Part shown: piece after piece, positions 1-6,141 of the stretch
Numbering within the stretch: position 1 is the stretch's first letter
How the letters are laid out: every line of letters starts with the position of its first letter
From: Planctomycetota bacterium
GTDB lineage: Bacteria; Planctomycetota; Phycisphaerae; Tepidisphaerales; Tepidisphaeraceae
Reading direction: 5' to 3'
NCBI GenBank assembly: GCA_029777755.1
Contig: JAKORQ010000659.1
Span: forward strand, 1-14,760
Length of the DNA: 14,760 nucleotides
Position numbers and translations under genes: made by a program
The notes under the pieces: model-generated
The model's input: the letters and a program-made list of their open reading frames with translations, nothing else
Told to the model about the DNA's origin: nothing
The model's database searches: none

Positions 1-753
1 GACGGCCGTGACCACGCACAGCAGGGTGACCACGATGCCAAGGTTTGGCGACGCCACCATCTGGCGGAGCATCTTCATGGCATCGCCGATGGTGAAGGCC
101 GGTTGATATTCCTTGCCAATCTCGAACTTGAACGAGCCGGCGATGGCCTCGGCCATGTCGCGCAGGCGGTCGGAGCCCTTGCCCTTTTCAAAGAGCGTCA
201 CCTGCACCAGGGCATCCTTGCCGAAGAATCCCCATTGCCTGGCGCGGATCAGGCCCACGCCTTCCATGGAACTGGTGGAGCTCCAGACGAAGTTGCGGCC
301 CTCGGCGTCGAAGTGCAACCCGCCGGCGATCACTTCCGCCTCGCCGCCACCCTCGACAACGCGCGTCTCAGGCACGAATGGGTTGGAGGGGTCGAGGCCG
401 GTGCTGTTCCTGACGATCTGCCGGATCTCGCGGTCATCCACCTGGCGGGGATAGCCGAACTGGGAATAGGGGAATACCTCGACGATGATAAAGGGGAAGT
501 CGATGGTGTTATCCCGTTTGGCCTGAAATGCCACGTCTACGCGGCCACGGACTCCGCCGATGTCAGGCAGGCGGTGCAACTGCGCCGAGAGCACCTCCTC
601 AGGCACGTGCACCCAGTCTTCCGGCAGGCTGATGGAGTACCCGTAAGCAAAACTATGGTAGCTCCAGGCCATCGCCATCTGGGCGCAGTTCAAGACCAGG
701 CTGCAGAGGAACAGCATGCCCAGCGATCGAGTTGCGATCCGGCGCTTGTGCAT
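1..753 (-). CDS. Exported PsbP-like/hypothetical protein with C-terminal membrane segment (3' end missing)
   Basis: An open frame runs from an ATG at 753-751 to the left edge, 251 codons without a stop, so the C-terminus lies outside the window. Residues 1-29 look like a Sec signal peptide: basic MHKRR, a hydrophobic stretch at about 11-24, and an AMA site before Trp30. Cys23 is preceded by LVLN, which is not a good lipobox. Residues about 31-60 (YGYSISLPEDWVHVPEEVL) have the look of the small beta-sheet 'PsbP-like' or stress-protein domains that start mature exported proteins, and the segment to about 212 is soluble and mixed alpha/beta. From about 238 (LGIVVTLLCVVTAV) a membrane helix begins and continues beyond the window. 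No strong ribosome binding site precedes the ATG, and no other in-frame start lies nearby. The function is unknown. The signal and membrane topology are well supported, but the PsbP resemblance is only an impression. Confidence 0.8.
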   Translation of the reverse strand, partial: MHKRRIATRSLGMLFLCSLVLNCAQMAMAWSYHSFAYGYSISLPEDWVHVPEEVLSAQLHRLPDIGGVRGRVDVAFQAKRDNTIDFPFIIVEVFPYSQFGYPRQVDDREIRQIVRNSTGLDPSNPFVPETRVVEGGGEAEVIAGGLHFDAEGRNFVWSSTSSMEGVGLIRARQWGFFGKDALVQVTLFEKGKGSDRLRDMAEAIAGSFKFEIGKEYQPAFTIGDAMKMLRQMVASPNLGIVVTLLCVVTAV

Positions 754-946
754 AGGTCTCGAAACGTTCCAAATTGCGCGGCGGATAGCCTGCGCATCGA
801 ATACGCATGCGGCAGGGCAGGCGGGTGACCGCAATCATAGCGGCGCATCTCCGGCAGGCCCCATCGCCTGGCAGACTCTACATTAATCTTACACTTACGT
901 ATGTCTGCATGGAATCAGAAAATGCATGGGTATGGTTGCCTCATAT

Positions 947-958
947 TCGCATTTGCGA
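947..958. repeat. Perfect inverted repeat TCGCA-TT-TGCGA
   Basis: Two 5-bp arms are separated by TT. It lies in the A+T-rich part of the divergent intergenic region and could be an operator half-site pair. It is short enough to occur by chance. Confidence 0.3.
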
Positions 959-988
959 GAGTGTAAACATTTGTCGTAAATCCAGTTG

Positions 989-1003
989 GCCTCGTTTTGA
1001 GGC
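989..1003. repeat. Small hairpin GCCTC-GTTTT-GAGGC
   Basis: A 5-bp perfect stem encloses a 5-base loop, with one extra G-T pair possible outside. It is in the divergent intergenic region. It is too short to call a terminator, and no T-run follows the stem on either strand. Confidence 0.25.
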
Positions 1004-1026
1004 TCCCCGGAGAATTTGGCATAGAC

Positions 1027-1042
1027 TGTAATGCAAATTACA
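1027..1042. promoter_or_regulatory. Palindrome TGTAAT-GCAA-ATTACA, possible CRP/FNR-type operator
   Basis: The 16 bases consist of perfect 6-bp arms around GCAA. Read as half-sites, this is TGTAA-N6-TTACA, the spacing and outline (TGTnA-N6-TnACA) used by CRP/FNR-superfamily regulators. The left arm TGTAAT also resembles a -10 box, so a bound protein could repress a promoter in the divergent region. An alternative is a small RNA hairpin with a GNRA-type GCAA loop. The palindrome is directly visible, while the regulator assignment is inference. Confidence 0.4.
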
Positions 1043-1188
1043 CATGAGGCCGCTGTTGTGTGACTTTGGCCGGTTGTTGGGCGGGATTTCGGCCTGCCTG
1101 AGCTATACTGTTCTGCTCTTTCCAGTGGTGATTTGCCTGGTTTGCCGTCCATTTTCAGCGGCCAGGGCACAGTAACGAAGCGTGGATT

Positions 1189-2100
1189 ATGTCACAACCT
1201 GCGTTCAGTATTGAGGCGGCCCAGAAGCCGATTGTTCCCGGCCGGGTGGAGGTGGCAAAGCCTGACCACCGCGGCATCGTGCCGCCGGCGGAGTTCCCCC
1301 CGCAGACGGCAAACTCGGTGCTTCTGCTTACGCTGGACTCCTGCCGCTATGACGTTCTTGAGTCGGCCAACGTGCCGGCACTCAAGTCCATCGGGCGGTT
1401 GTACAAGGCCATGGCGCCCGCTCACTACACCCTGCCGGCGCATACCTCAATATTCGCCGGCTTCACGCCCGGGTGTGCCGAGCTGCACGAGCCTTATGTA
1501 AACCCCAAGTACGCCAAGTTTTTCAAGCTCATCGGCCCGGGGGTACCCGGCAAGGCCGAGGACTTTGTCATTCTGCCGGGGCGAAACATTGTCGATGGCT
1601 TCAAGCGCCTGGGGTACCAGACGATCGGCTGCGGCGGGGTGGGGTGGTTTCGCCCGGATACGCTTTCCGGGCGGGTCCTGACGGTTGATTTCGATCGCTT
1701 CTTCTGGGGCGGCCGAACCTGGGCGCTGCCGGCCCAGCTCCAGTTCATCCACCGCAACCTGCTGGAGAGCAAAGGGCCGAACTTCGTCTTTCTCAACGTC
1801 GGCGAAACCCACGTACCGTATTACCACGAGGGGGCCGACTGGGATGTCAAGCACAACCCCTGTGTGCCGTTCGGCGAGAACAACGACGCGGCAGAGTGCC
1901 GCCGACGGCAGACGATCTGCCTTGAGTACGTTGATCGACTGGTAGCGCCGCTGATCAGGGCGTTTTCCACATCCACCATCATCTGCTGCGCTGACCATGG
2001 CGACTGCTGGGGTGAAGATGGGCTGTGGGAGCATTCGGTGTTTCATCCCAAGGTGTTTGAGGTGCCGCTGCTTTTCCGGCTGGGCGAGAAACCCAGGTGA
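1189..2100 (+). CDS. Sulfatase-like hydrolase/transferase (alkaline phosphatase superfamily)
   Basis: The product has 303 residues. Residues 44-58 (VLLLTLDSCRYDVL) match the first metal-binding strand of sulfatase-type enzymes, with D50 as ligand. Residues 80-91 (YTLPAHTSIFAG) match the nucleophile region, GETH at 205-208 gives H208, and CADHG with D269/H270 plus H282 complete a typical metal site. Where sulfatases have C/S-x-P-x-R, the precursor of formylglycine, this protein has T81-L-P-A-H85. Thr nucleophiles are known in phospho- and phosphoglycerol transferases and phosphodiesterases of the superfamily. It may therefore hydrolyse or transfer a phosphate-type group rather than a sulfate. 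At 303 residues it is much shorter than classical sulfatases and lacks their C-terminal subdomain. There is no signal peptide, so it is probably cytoplasmic. The upstream ribosome site is weak. Its stop overlaps the following sulfotransferase start, implying co-translation. It resembles proteins annotated as STM4013-type hydrolases, but I could not confirm this. Confidence 0.8.
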   Translation: MSQPAFSIEAAQKPIVPGRVEVAKPDHRGIVPPAEFPPQTANSVLLLTLDSCRYDVLESANVPALKSIGRLYKAMAPAHYTLPAHTSIFAGFTPGCAELHEPYVNPKYAKFFKLIGPGVPGKAEDFVILPGRNIVDGFKRLGYQTIGCGGVGWFRPDTLSGRVLTVDFDRFFWGGRTWALPAQLQFIHRNLLESKGPNFVFLNVGETHVPYYHEGADWDVKHNPCVPFGENNDAAECRRRQTICLEYVDRLVAPLIRAFSTSTIICCADHGDCWGEDGLWEHSVFHPKVFEVPLLFRLGEKPR

Positions 2101-2102
2101 CC

Positions 2103-2864
2103 ATGCCTCGCGTCATCGTCAACAGCATCCCCAAGTCCGGCACGCATCTGCTGGAGCGTGCGCTTTACCTGCTTGGCGTCAGCGATGGGCAGCCGCTGTT
2201 CCTGAGCGGTGCGACCGCGGGCGAGTATGCTCCAGATGATGGTGAGCAACTGCCCGTGGGCGTGGGGATGCCGGTGATGGTGTCGGCGCGCAAGCTGCGC
2301 GAGCGGCTCGACAACCTGCCGGCCGGCAAGGTCATAACCGCCCATGTGGCATACTCGCGGGGAATGGAGAATCTGCTTGGCGAGCTTGGCTATCGCATGC
2401 TCCTTATGGTGCGCGACCCGCGCGATGTGGCGGTTTCGCTGGCGCACCATATCGCCCGTGAGCAGGGGCATCGCCTGCATCAGCAGTTCCTGGGGCTTTC
2501 GCCGGACCAGCGCATCAGCCGCACAATCGCCGGTTGCCCGCAGCTTCAGGATGTTCGCGAGCGCTTCTCTGCCGTGTTGCCGTGGGCTGATTCTGAAACC
2601 TGCCTGACGGTGCGCTTTGAAGACCTGGTGGGAGCGAAGGGTGGCGGGAGCGATGAGGCGCAGCGGCGGGCTATCGAGGCTGTCTGCAGGCATCTTGGCC
2701 TGGCGGATGGGGATGTCGAAGCAGTGCAGCGCGAGTTGTTCGGACAGGGGGCCACATTTCGCCGGGGAACGATCGGCCAATGGCGCGAGCAGTTTACGCC
2801 GGAACATCAACGGCTTTTCGAGCAGGTGGCTGGCGACCTGCTGGAGCGGCTGGGCTATTCCTGA
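2103..2864 (+). CDS. PAPS-dependent sulfotransferase family protein
   Basis: With the ATG at 2103 the product is 253 residues. A GTG at 2097, overlapping the upstream stop as GTGA, would add two residues (255) and is equally possible. Residues 8-17 (SIPKSGTHLL) are the 5'-phosphosulfate-binding loop with K11-S-G-T14. AHVAYSRG at 80-87 supplies H81 as likely catalytic base. VRDPRDVAVS at 103-112 (R104, S112) is the 3'-phosphate-binding element. FRRGTIGQWR at 219-228 matches the conserved C-terminal RKGxxGDWK motif. All family landmarks are present, so it should be an active cytosolic enzyme moving sulfate from PAPS to a hydroxyl or amine acceptor, probably a glycan given the neighbours. The acceptor cannot be read from sequence. 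It is co-transcribed with the hydrolase and ends in a 10-bp tail-to-tail overlap with the next gene on the opposite strand. Confidence 0.88.
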   Translation: MPRVIVNSIPKSGTHLLERALYLLGVSDGQPLFLSGATAGEYAPDDGEQLPVGVGMPVMVSARKLRERLDNLPAGKVITAHVAYSRGMENLLGELGYRMLLMVRDPRDVAVSLAHHIAREQGHRLHQQFLGLSPDQRISRTIAGCPQLQDVRERFSAVLPWADSETCLTVRFEDLVGAKGGGSDEAQRRAIEAVCRHLGLADGDVEAVQRELFGQGATFRRGTIGQWREQFTPEHQRLFEQVAGDLLERLGYS

Positions 2865-3811
2865 GCGGCGAAACTTGCGGCACTGGCGCTTACGTGCCGC
2901 GCGGCCGATGGGTGCAGGGATCCCAGCAGCAGCGAGCGATAGCTGGGTATGCGGTACACCTGTCCGCGGATCTGCTCATACTCGCGGTCGAATGCCTCAT
3001 TGGGATTCCCAGGCGGCGCATCCTTTGTGGCGGTATTGCCCGTGGCCGCCCCGCCATGGAACTGATGAAAACTTCCCTCCCCCAGCAGCGTGATCAGCTG
3101 TGTCCCCGGCGCCTCGCAGGCGCGCTTGAAGATATCGAGGTTCACAAGGCCGCCGCCGGGGGTCACGAAGCGTTCATCCAGGTAGCCAAGAGACTCCCAC
3201 AGCCCCGAGGGCATGATCAGGCAATTGCTCTCGGTGGGGGAGACGAACCAGCCGCGAAAACTCGAGCCGGCGAAAACCGAGATATCAAACAGCCGATAGC
3301 CATCCGATCGCCAGTCGACACTCTCCAGCAGATGGTCCTCCACCTGCTGGTTGTATCCCGCGCGGGTCGAGCGCGACTGCACATCCGGGCCAAGGTGAAA
3401 GCCGTGCGTGCAGATCACCGGCAGCGGATGCAGCTTGGTCGATAGAAGTGCATACTTGAACACGCCCGGCGATAGCATCCGCGCCCCATCGATCATCAGA
3501 CCGATCAGCCTGCCCTCGGCCATTTTCAGTGCCTCGTTCAGGATCCTGACGGGCGATTTATTCCCCGGCGGGCGCCGCAGGTACTTTACCGGGCAATCGA
3601 GGTGGGTCCATATGGCCGGATCCAGGTGCTGGTCAGAGCCGTTATCGGCGATGATCAGCTCATACGCGATATTGCCGGCGTCATGTTGATAGGCGCGCGA
3701 GAGGGTATGGAGCGTCCGGGGAAGCTCGCGCTGCATGTTGTACACGCCGACGACAATCGAAAGCTCGATTCTCGGGCGGGCGAGGCGCTTAAGTACGTTC
3801 ACGATCGGCAC
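2855..3811 (-). CDS. Glycosyltransferase family 2 protein
   Basis: The product has 318 residues with a GT-A fold. The N-terminal strand LSIVVGVYN (17-25) and ELIIADNGSD (51-60) form the nucleotide-sugar site. GNKSPVRILNEAL at 83-95 follows. MIDGAR at 106-111 occupies the DxD position with only one clear acid, D108, an atypical DxD. Residues 206-226 (ESLGYLDERF then GGGLVNLD) fit the acceptor/catalytic segment, and FHQFHGG at 248-254 could supply the metal-coordinating His. It has no membrane segments, so it is probably cytosolic or peripheral. The start is GTG at 3811, the longest option before an in-frame stop. A GTG at 3802 is an alternative, and neither has a clear ribosome site. It faces the coiled-coil sulfotransferase gene divergently across 136 bp. 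Donor and acceptor are unknown. Confidence 0.82.
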   Translation of the reverse strand: MPIVNVLKRLARPRIELSIVVGVYNMQRELPRTLHTLSRAYQHDAGNIAYELIIADNGSDQHLDPAIWTHLDCPVKYLRRPPGNKSPVRILNEALKMAEGRLIGLMIDGARMLSPGVFKYALLSTKLHPLPVICTHGFHLGPDVQSRSTRAGYNQQVEDHLLESVDWRSDGYRLFDISVFAGSSFRGWFVSPTESNCLIMPSGLWESLGYLDERFVTPGGGLVNLDIFKRACEAPGTQLITLLGEGSFHQFHGGAATGNTATKDAPPGNPNEAFDREYEQIRGQVYRIPSYRSLLLGSLHPSAARHVSASAASFAAQE

Positions 3812-3875
3812 TTCGCAGGTAGCGTAATCTCACTTTCCACCGAAGCAACAAGACCGAAGTGATGCTGGCTATCCG

Positions 3876-3904
3876 TTGCCAGTATCCGGCACAATAGATA
3901 CCAT
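3876..3904 (+). promoter_or_regulatory. Candidate sigma-70-type promoter for the coiled-coil sulfotransferase gene
   Basis: TTGCCA (3876-3881, 5 of 6 to consensus) and TACCAT (3899-3904, 4 of 6) are separated by 17 bp. A transcript would start near 3911. The -35 overlaps a CTGGC-8-GCCAG inverted repeat (3865-3882). Short direct repeats are also present in this 136-bp gap: ACCGAAG at 3839 and 3853, and TATCCG at 3870 and 3883. Confidence 0.4.
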
Positions 3905-3934
3905 CGACTGACATTCGAGTCTCCTGGAGTTTTT

Positions 3935-3940
3935 GAGGTA
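3935..3940 (+). promoter_or_regulatory. Ribosome binding site GAGGTA
   Basis: GAGGTA lies 7 bases before the ATG at 3948 and fixes that start. It is one of only a few clear Shine-Dalgarno sequences in the window. Confidence 0.6.
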
Positions 3941-3947
3941 AGCAAGA

Positions 3948-5096
3948 ATGCCGGAATCGAGCCAATTAGTGATCTGTGTCGCGGGGATGCATCGCTCTGG
4001 GACCTCGATGATTGCGCGCCTGCTGAATCTCTGCGGACTGGATCTGGGCGACGAGAAGGACATGATGCCGGCCAGCCCGGCCAACCCGGAGGGGTACTGG
4101 GAACATATCTGGTTCAACTACTATAACAACCAGATCCTGGAATTCTTCCGTGGCGCCTGGGACATGGTCCCGGTCTACCACGAGAACTGGCAGAACACGC
4201 CTGGCATCCACTGGATCAGGCGCGAGGCCGGCGAACTGGTGAAGCGATTCACTTCGCCGGTGTGGGGATGGAAGGATCCGCGCAACAGCATCACGCTGCA
4301 GTTCTGGAAGATGCTGATCCCGCAGATGAAGACACTGGTCTGCCTGCGCAATCCGCTGGATGTGGCCAACTCGCTCAACAAGCGCGGCAGCAGCTCGATC
4401 CTGTTTGGACTGCAGCTCTGGTGGCAGTACAACTCGATGCTCCTGCTCAATACCGAACCGCACGAGCGCACCGTCACTCACTTTGACACCTATTTCCGCG
4501 ATGGCCGGCGGGAACTCAACCGCCTGGTGGGCGCGCTGGGTATGACGGCATCCGAGTCGGCCATCGAGGAGGCCGTAAAGACATCCAAGGACTCGCTGCG
4601 CCACAGCGTCACTACCATCGATACGCTCGCCAAGGCCACGCCATGGGAAGGGCTGATGGAGACCTACTGTCGCCTGCTGGTGGAGGCTGGCGACCAGTGC
4701 CAGGAGATGCACGCCGAGGAGTGGGAACGCGTGCAGGAACTGGCGGCCAGGTGGACTCCGCTGAGCTGTTGCTTGCCCACCGCTGCCACCGGGCATGGCC
4801 TGCACAGCGAGGTGGCGCGTCTGCGCCGCGAACTGGAGATGCAGGCGGCCAAGTGGCAGGAACAGGTCAACATGCTGCGCGAGGAAATCGCCGAGCTCAA
4901 CGCCGACAACCATCGCCTGGTGGCCGCCATGGACCAGATCACCGCCCAGCGCGATGAGGCGATGGCCCACATGCAGCACCTGGCGAACGAGAATGCCGCC
5001 ATCAAGAACAGCAAGACCTGGCGGCTGATCACCAGGGCCGGCAGCTTCGGTATCAAGGCTGGCTTGGTGCGAAACGTCGCCAAGACCCAGGCCTGA
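3948..5096 (+). CDS. Sulfotransferase family protein with C-terminal coiled coil
   Basis: The product has 382 residues. GMHRSGTSMIARLL at 13-26 is the P-loop-like phosphosulfate-binding site, in the HRSGTS form used by bacterial glycan sulfotransferases. WGWKDPR at 106-112 and CLRNPLDVANSL at 132-143 (R134, S142) form the 3'-phosphate-binding part. The catalytic domain ends near 270. Residues about 285-352 are a long charged heptad-like helix, probably a coiled coil. The tail NSKTWRLITRAG (354-365) is the short NSxxWRL segment that often follows coiled coils in polysaccharide-assembly glycosyltransferases. The coiled coil may dock the enzyme to itself or to a glycan-assembly partner. No signal peptide or membrane helix is present, so it is cytosolic. 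It has its own likely promoter and a good ribosome site, and is convergent with the next gene. The acceptor is unknown. Confidence 0.87.
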   Translation: MPESSQLVICVAGMHRSGTSMIARLLNLCGLDLGDEKDMMPASPANPEGYWEHIWFNYYNNQILEFFRGAWDMVPVYHENWQNTPGIHWIRREAGELVKRFTSPVWGWKDPRNSITLQFWKMLIPQMKTLVCLRNPLDVANSLNKRGSSSILFGLQLWWQYNSMLLLNTEPHERTVTHFDTYFRDGRRELNRLVGALGMTASESAIEEAVKTSKDSLRHSVTTIDTLAKATPWEGLMETYCRLLVEAGDQCQEMHAEEWERVQELAARWTPLSCCLPTAATGHGLHSEVARLRRELEMQAAKWQEQVNMLREEIAELNADNHRLVAAMDQITAQRDEAMAHMQHLANENAAIKNSKTWRLITRAGSFGIKAGLVRNVAKTQA

Positions 5097-5110
5097 GCAA
5101 CGCCCTCTCG

Positions 5111-5131
5111 AAAAATCGAATCGGCTATTCG
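5111..5131 (-). terminator. Weak candidate terminator at the 3' end of the minus-strand glycosyltransferase gene
   Basis: Read on the minus strand, a 5-bp stem CGAAT/ATTCG (5131-5127 with 5121-5117, loop AGCCG) is followed by ATTTTT (5116-5111). The stem overlaps the stop codon of the gene and is short and A+T-rich, so efficiency is doubtful. It sits in the 28-bp gap between two convergent genes. Confidence 0.3.
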
Positions 5132-6120
5132 TGCCAGATGAGGTCTACCGCTGCGCTGATCGCGCCCCATGCGTAACGGTCATAGTCCCCGGCCATGAGG
5201 TGTTCGCTGACCAGGTGCCAGCGCTGGGAGGGATCCAGGCGCAACGCCAGGCGGTCGCGATCGAGGATGGCCCGCCGGCGCACCAGTTCCAGATCGCTTA
5301 CCCGCCGCATCAGGTGCTTCTTCTCCCGCAGGAATGCGTAGGCGTCGGCCCAGCGGGCGGCCTCGCGCGTGAAGAACTCGCGATTCATCCGTCGCTGCCA
5401 CGTGAGCTGCTTCAACTGCTCGCGCCGACAGGCGCCGACCTTTTGCGCTGGATGCTGGCGGTAATCCACCAGCGCCTCTCTCACCAGCACGCACCTGGAG
5501 AACGCCGAGAGCATCAGGCTGATCCAGCCGTCATGGATCCAGTTGGGCGACACCGGCATCAGGTGCTCAAGCCAGTAGCGGCGGAAAAGCATGGTGGCGC
5601 CGGTGGCGAAGTTGGCCACCGTCATCAGCTCCATCGCATCCTCACTCTCGAGGATCTGCTGACGCTGCGGCGTGAGCTGGTGAATGTCCCACAGCAGAAA
5701 TGGCATCGGCTTGAGGTTCTGGTCCACCAGCCGGGCATCGCAGAAGGCGTAGGCGACATCCTCCCGTCCTTCCATCACCTGCACCAGTGCCTCGAGCTTA
5801 CGCGGATGCCACCAGTCATCCTGGTCGGAGAGGGCGATATACTCCCCCCGGCACAGGCCCATGGCCCGCTGGAAATTGCGCGAGATCCCCAGGTTCTGCT
5901 CGTTGCGGAAGAAACGAATCGATACCGGCGATTCGGAAGCGATCCGCTCGACTACCTGCTGGGTGTCATCGGTGGACTGGTCGTCGCAAATGACGATTTC
6001 GCAAGGCTTTAGCGTCTGGTCAATGATGCTGCGGAGCTGGGGCGCAATCCACCTGGCTCCGTTGTAGCTGCACATCGCGACCGACACCAAAGGCTCACTC
6101 ATGGCCGGGAAGCTTCGCAT
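5125..6120 (-). CDS. Glycosyltransferase family 2 protein, rhamnosyltransferase-like
   Basis: The product has 331 residues. VSVAMCSYNGARWIAPQL (12-29), IVICDDQSTDDT (42-53) and FRNEQNLGISRNFQRAM (71-87) are classic GT2 nucleotide-sugar-binding segments. ALSDQDDWWHPRKL (96-109) contains the metal-binding DxD. HDGW (196-199) is the likely catalytic-base region, and DYRQHPAQKVGA (219-230) is typical of the O-antigen rhamnosyltransferase branch, which suggests but does not prove a deoxyhexose donor. Residues 235-331 form a helical, basic C-terminal part without membrane helices. The start may be the ATG at 6120 or the in-frame ATG at 6102 (MSEPLVSVAM). Neither has a ribosome site, and a stop lies just upstream. 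It begins 21 bp after the GH32-like gene on the same strand, so the two are probably co-transcribed and translation may re-initiate from that stop. Confidence 0.88.
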   Translation of the reverse strand: MRSFPAMSEPLVSVAMCSYNGARWIAPQLRSIIDQTLKPCEIVICDDQSTDDTQQVVERIASESPVSIRFFRNEQNLGISRNFQRAMGLCRGEYIALSDQDDWWHPRKLEALVQVMEGREDVAYAFCDARLVDQNLKPMPFLLWDIHQLTPQRQQILESEDAMELMTVANFATGATMLFRRYWLEHLMPVSPNWIHDGWISLMLSAFSRCVLVREALVDYRQHPAQKVGACRREQLKQLTWQRRMNREFFTREAARWADAYAFLREKKHLMRRVSDLELVRRRAILDRDRLALRLDPSQRWHLVSEHLMAGDYDRYAWGAISAAVDLIWHE

Positions 6121-6141
6121 CGCAGGCAGGAGATTTCAATG

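Larger units (their letters stand above)
754..1188. other. 435-bp intergenic region between divergent genes
   Basis: No convincing gene is seen here. The stretch is visibly richer in A+T than its flanks (about 880-1050). It carries three perfect short inverted repeats (947-958, 989-1003, 1027-1042) and a direct repeat TGCATGG at 906-912 and 923-929, 17 bp apart. A TATACT box at 1104-1109 would place a transcript start about 70 bp before the hydrolase gene at 1189, but there is no good -35 element at the expected distance. The region most likely holds the divergent promoters for the exported-protein gene (minus) and the hydrolase/sulfotransferase pair (plus). The short frames at 807-1031 (plus) and 895-1170 (minus) have no recognisable protein features. 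Confidence 0.6.

Noticed and set aside
685..690. Lipoprotein attachment at Cys23 of the exported protein
   Set aside because: The residue before Cys is Asn and the lipobox pattern is not met. An AMA site for signal peptidase I follows at 27-29.
103..828. Plus-strand open frame of 241 codons
   Set aside because: It is antisense to the exported-protein gene, whose minus-strand frame has a clear signal peptide and stays open for 251 codons.
1189..2100. Classical formylglycine sulfatase
   Set aside because: The C/S-x-P-x-R maturation motif is absent (T81-L-P-A-H85) and the protein is much shorter than sulfatases.
3966..4979. Minus-strand open frame of 337 codons
   Set aside because: It is antisense to the coiled-coil sulfotransferase gene. 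Its composition is shadow-like and it has no domains.
5131..6012. Plus-strand open frame of 293 codons
   Set aside because: It is antisense to the rhamnosyltransferase-like gene and has no protein motif.
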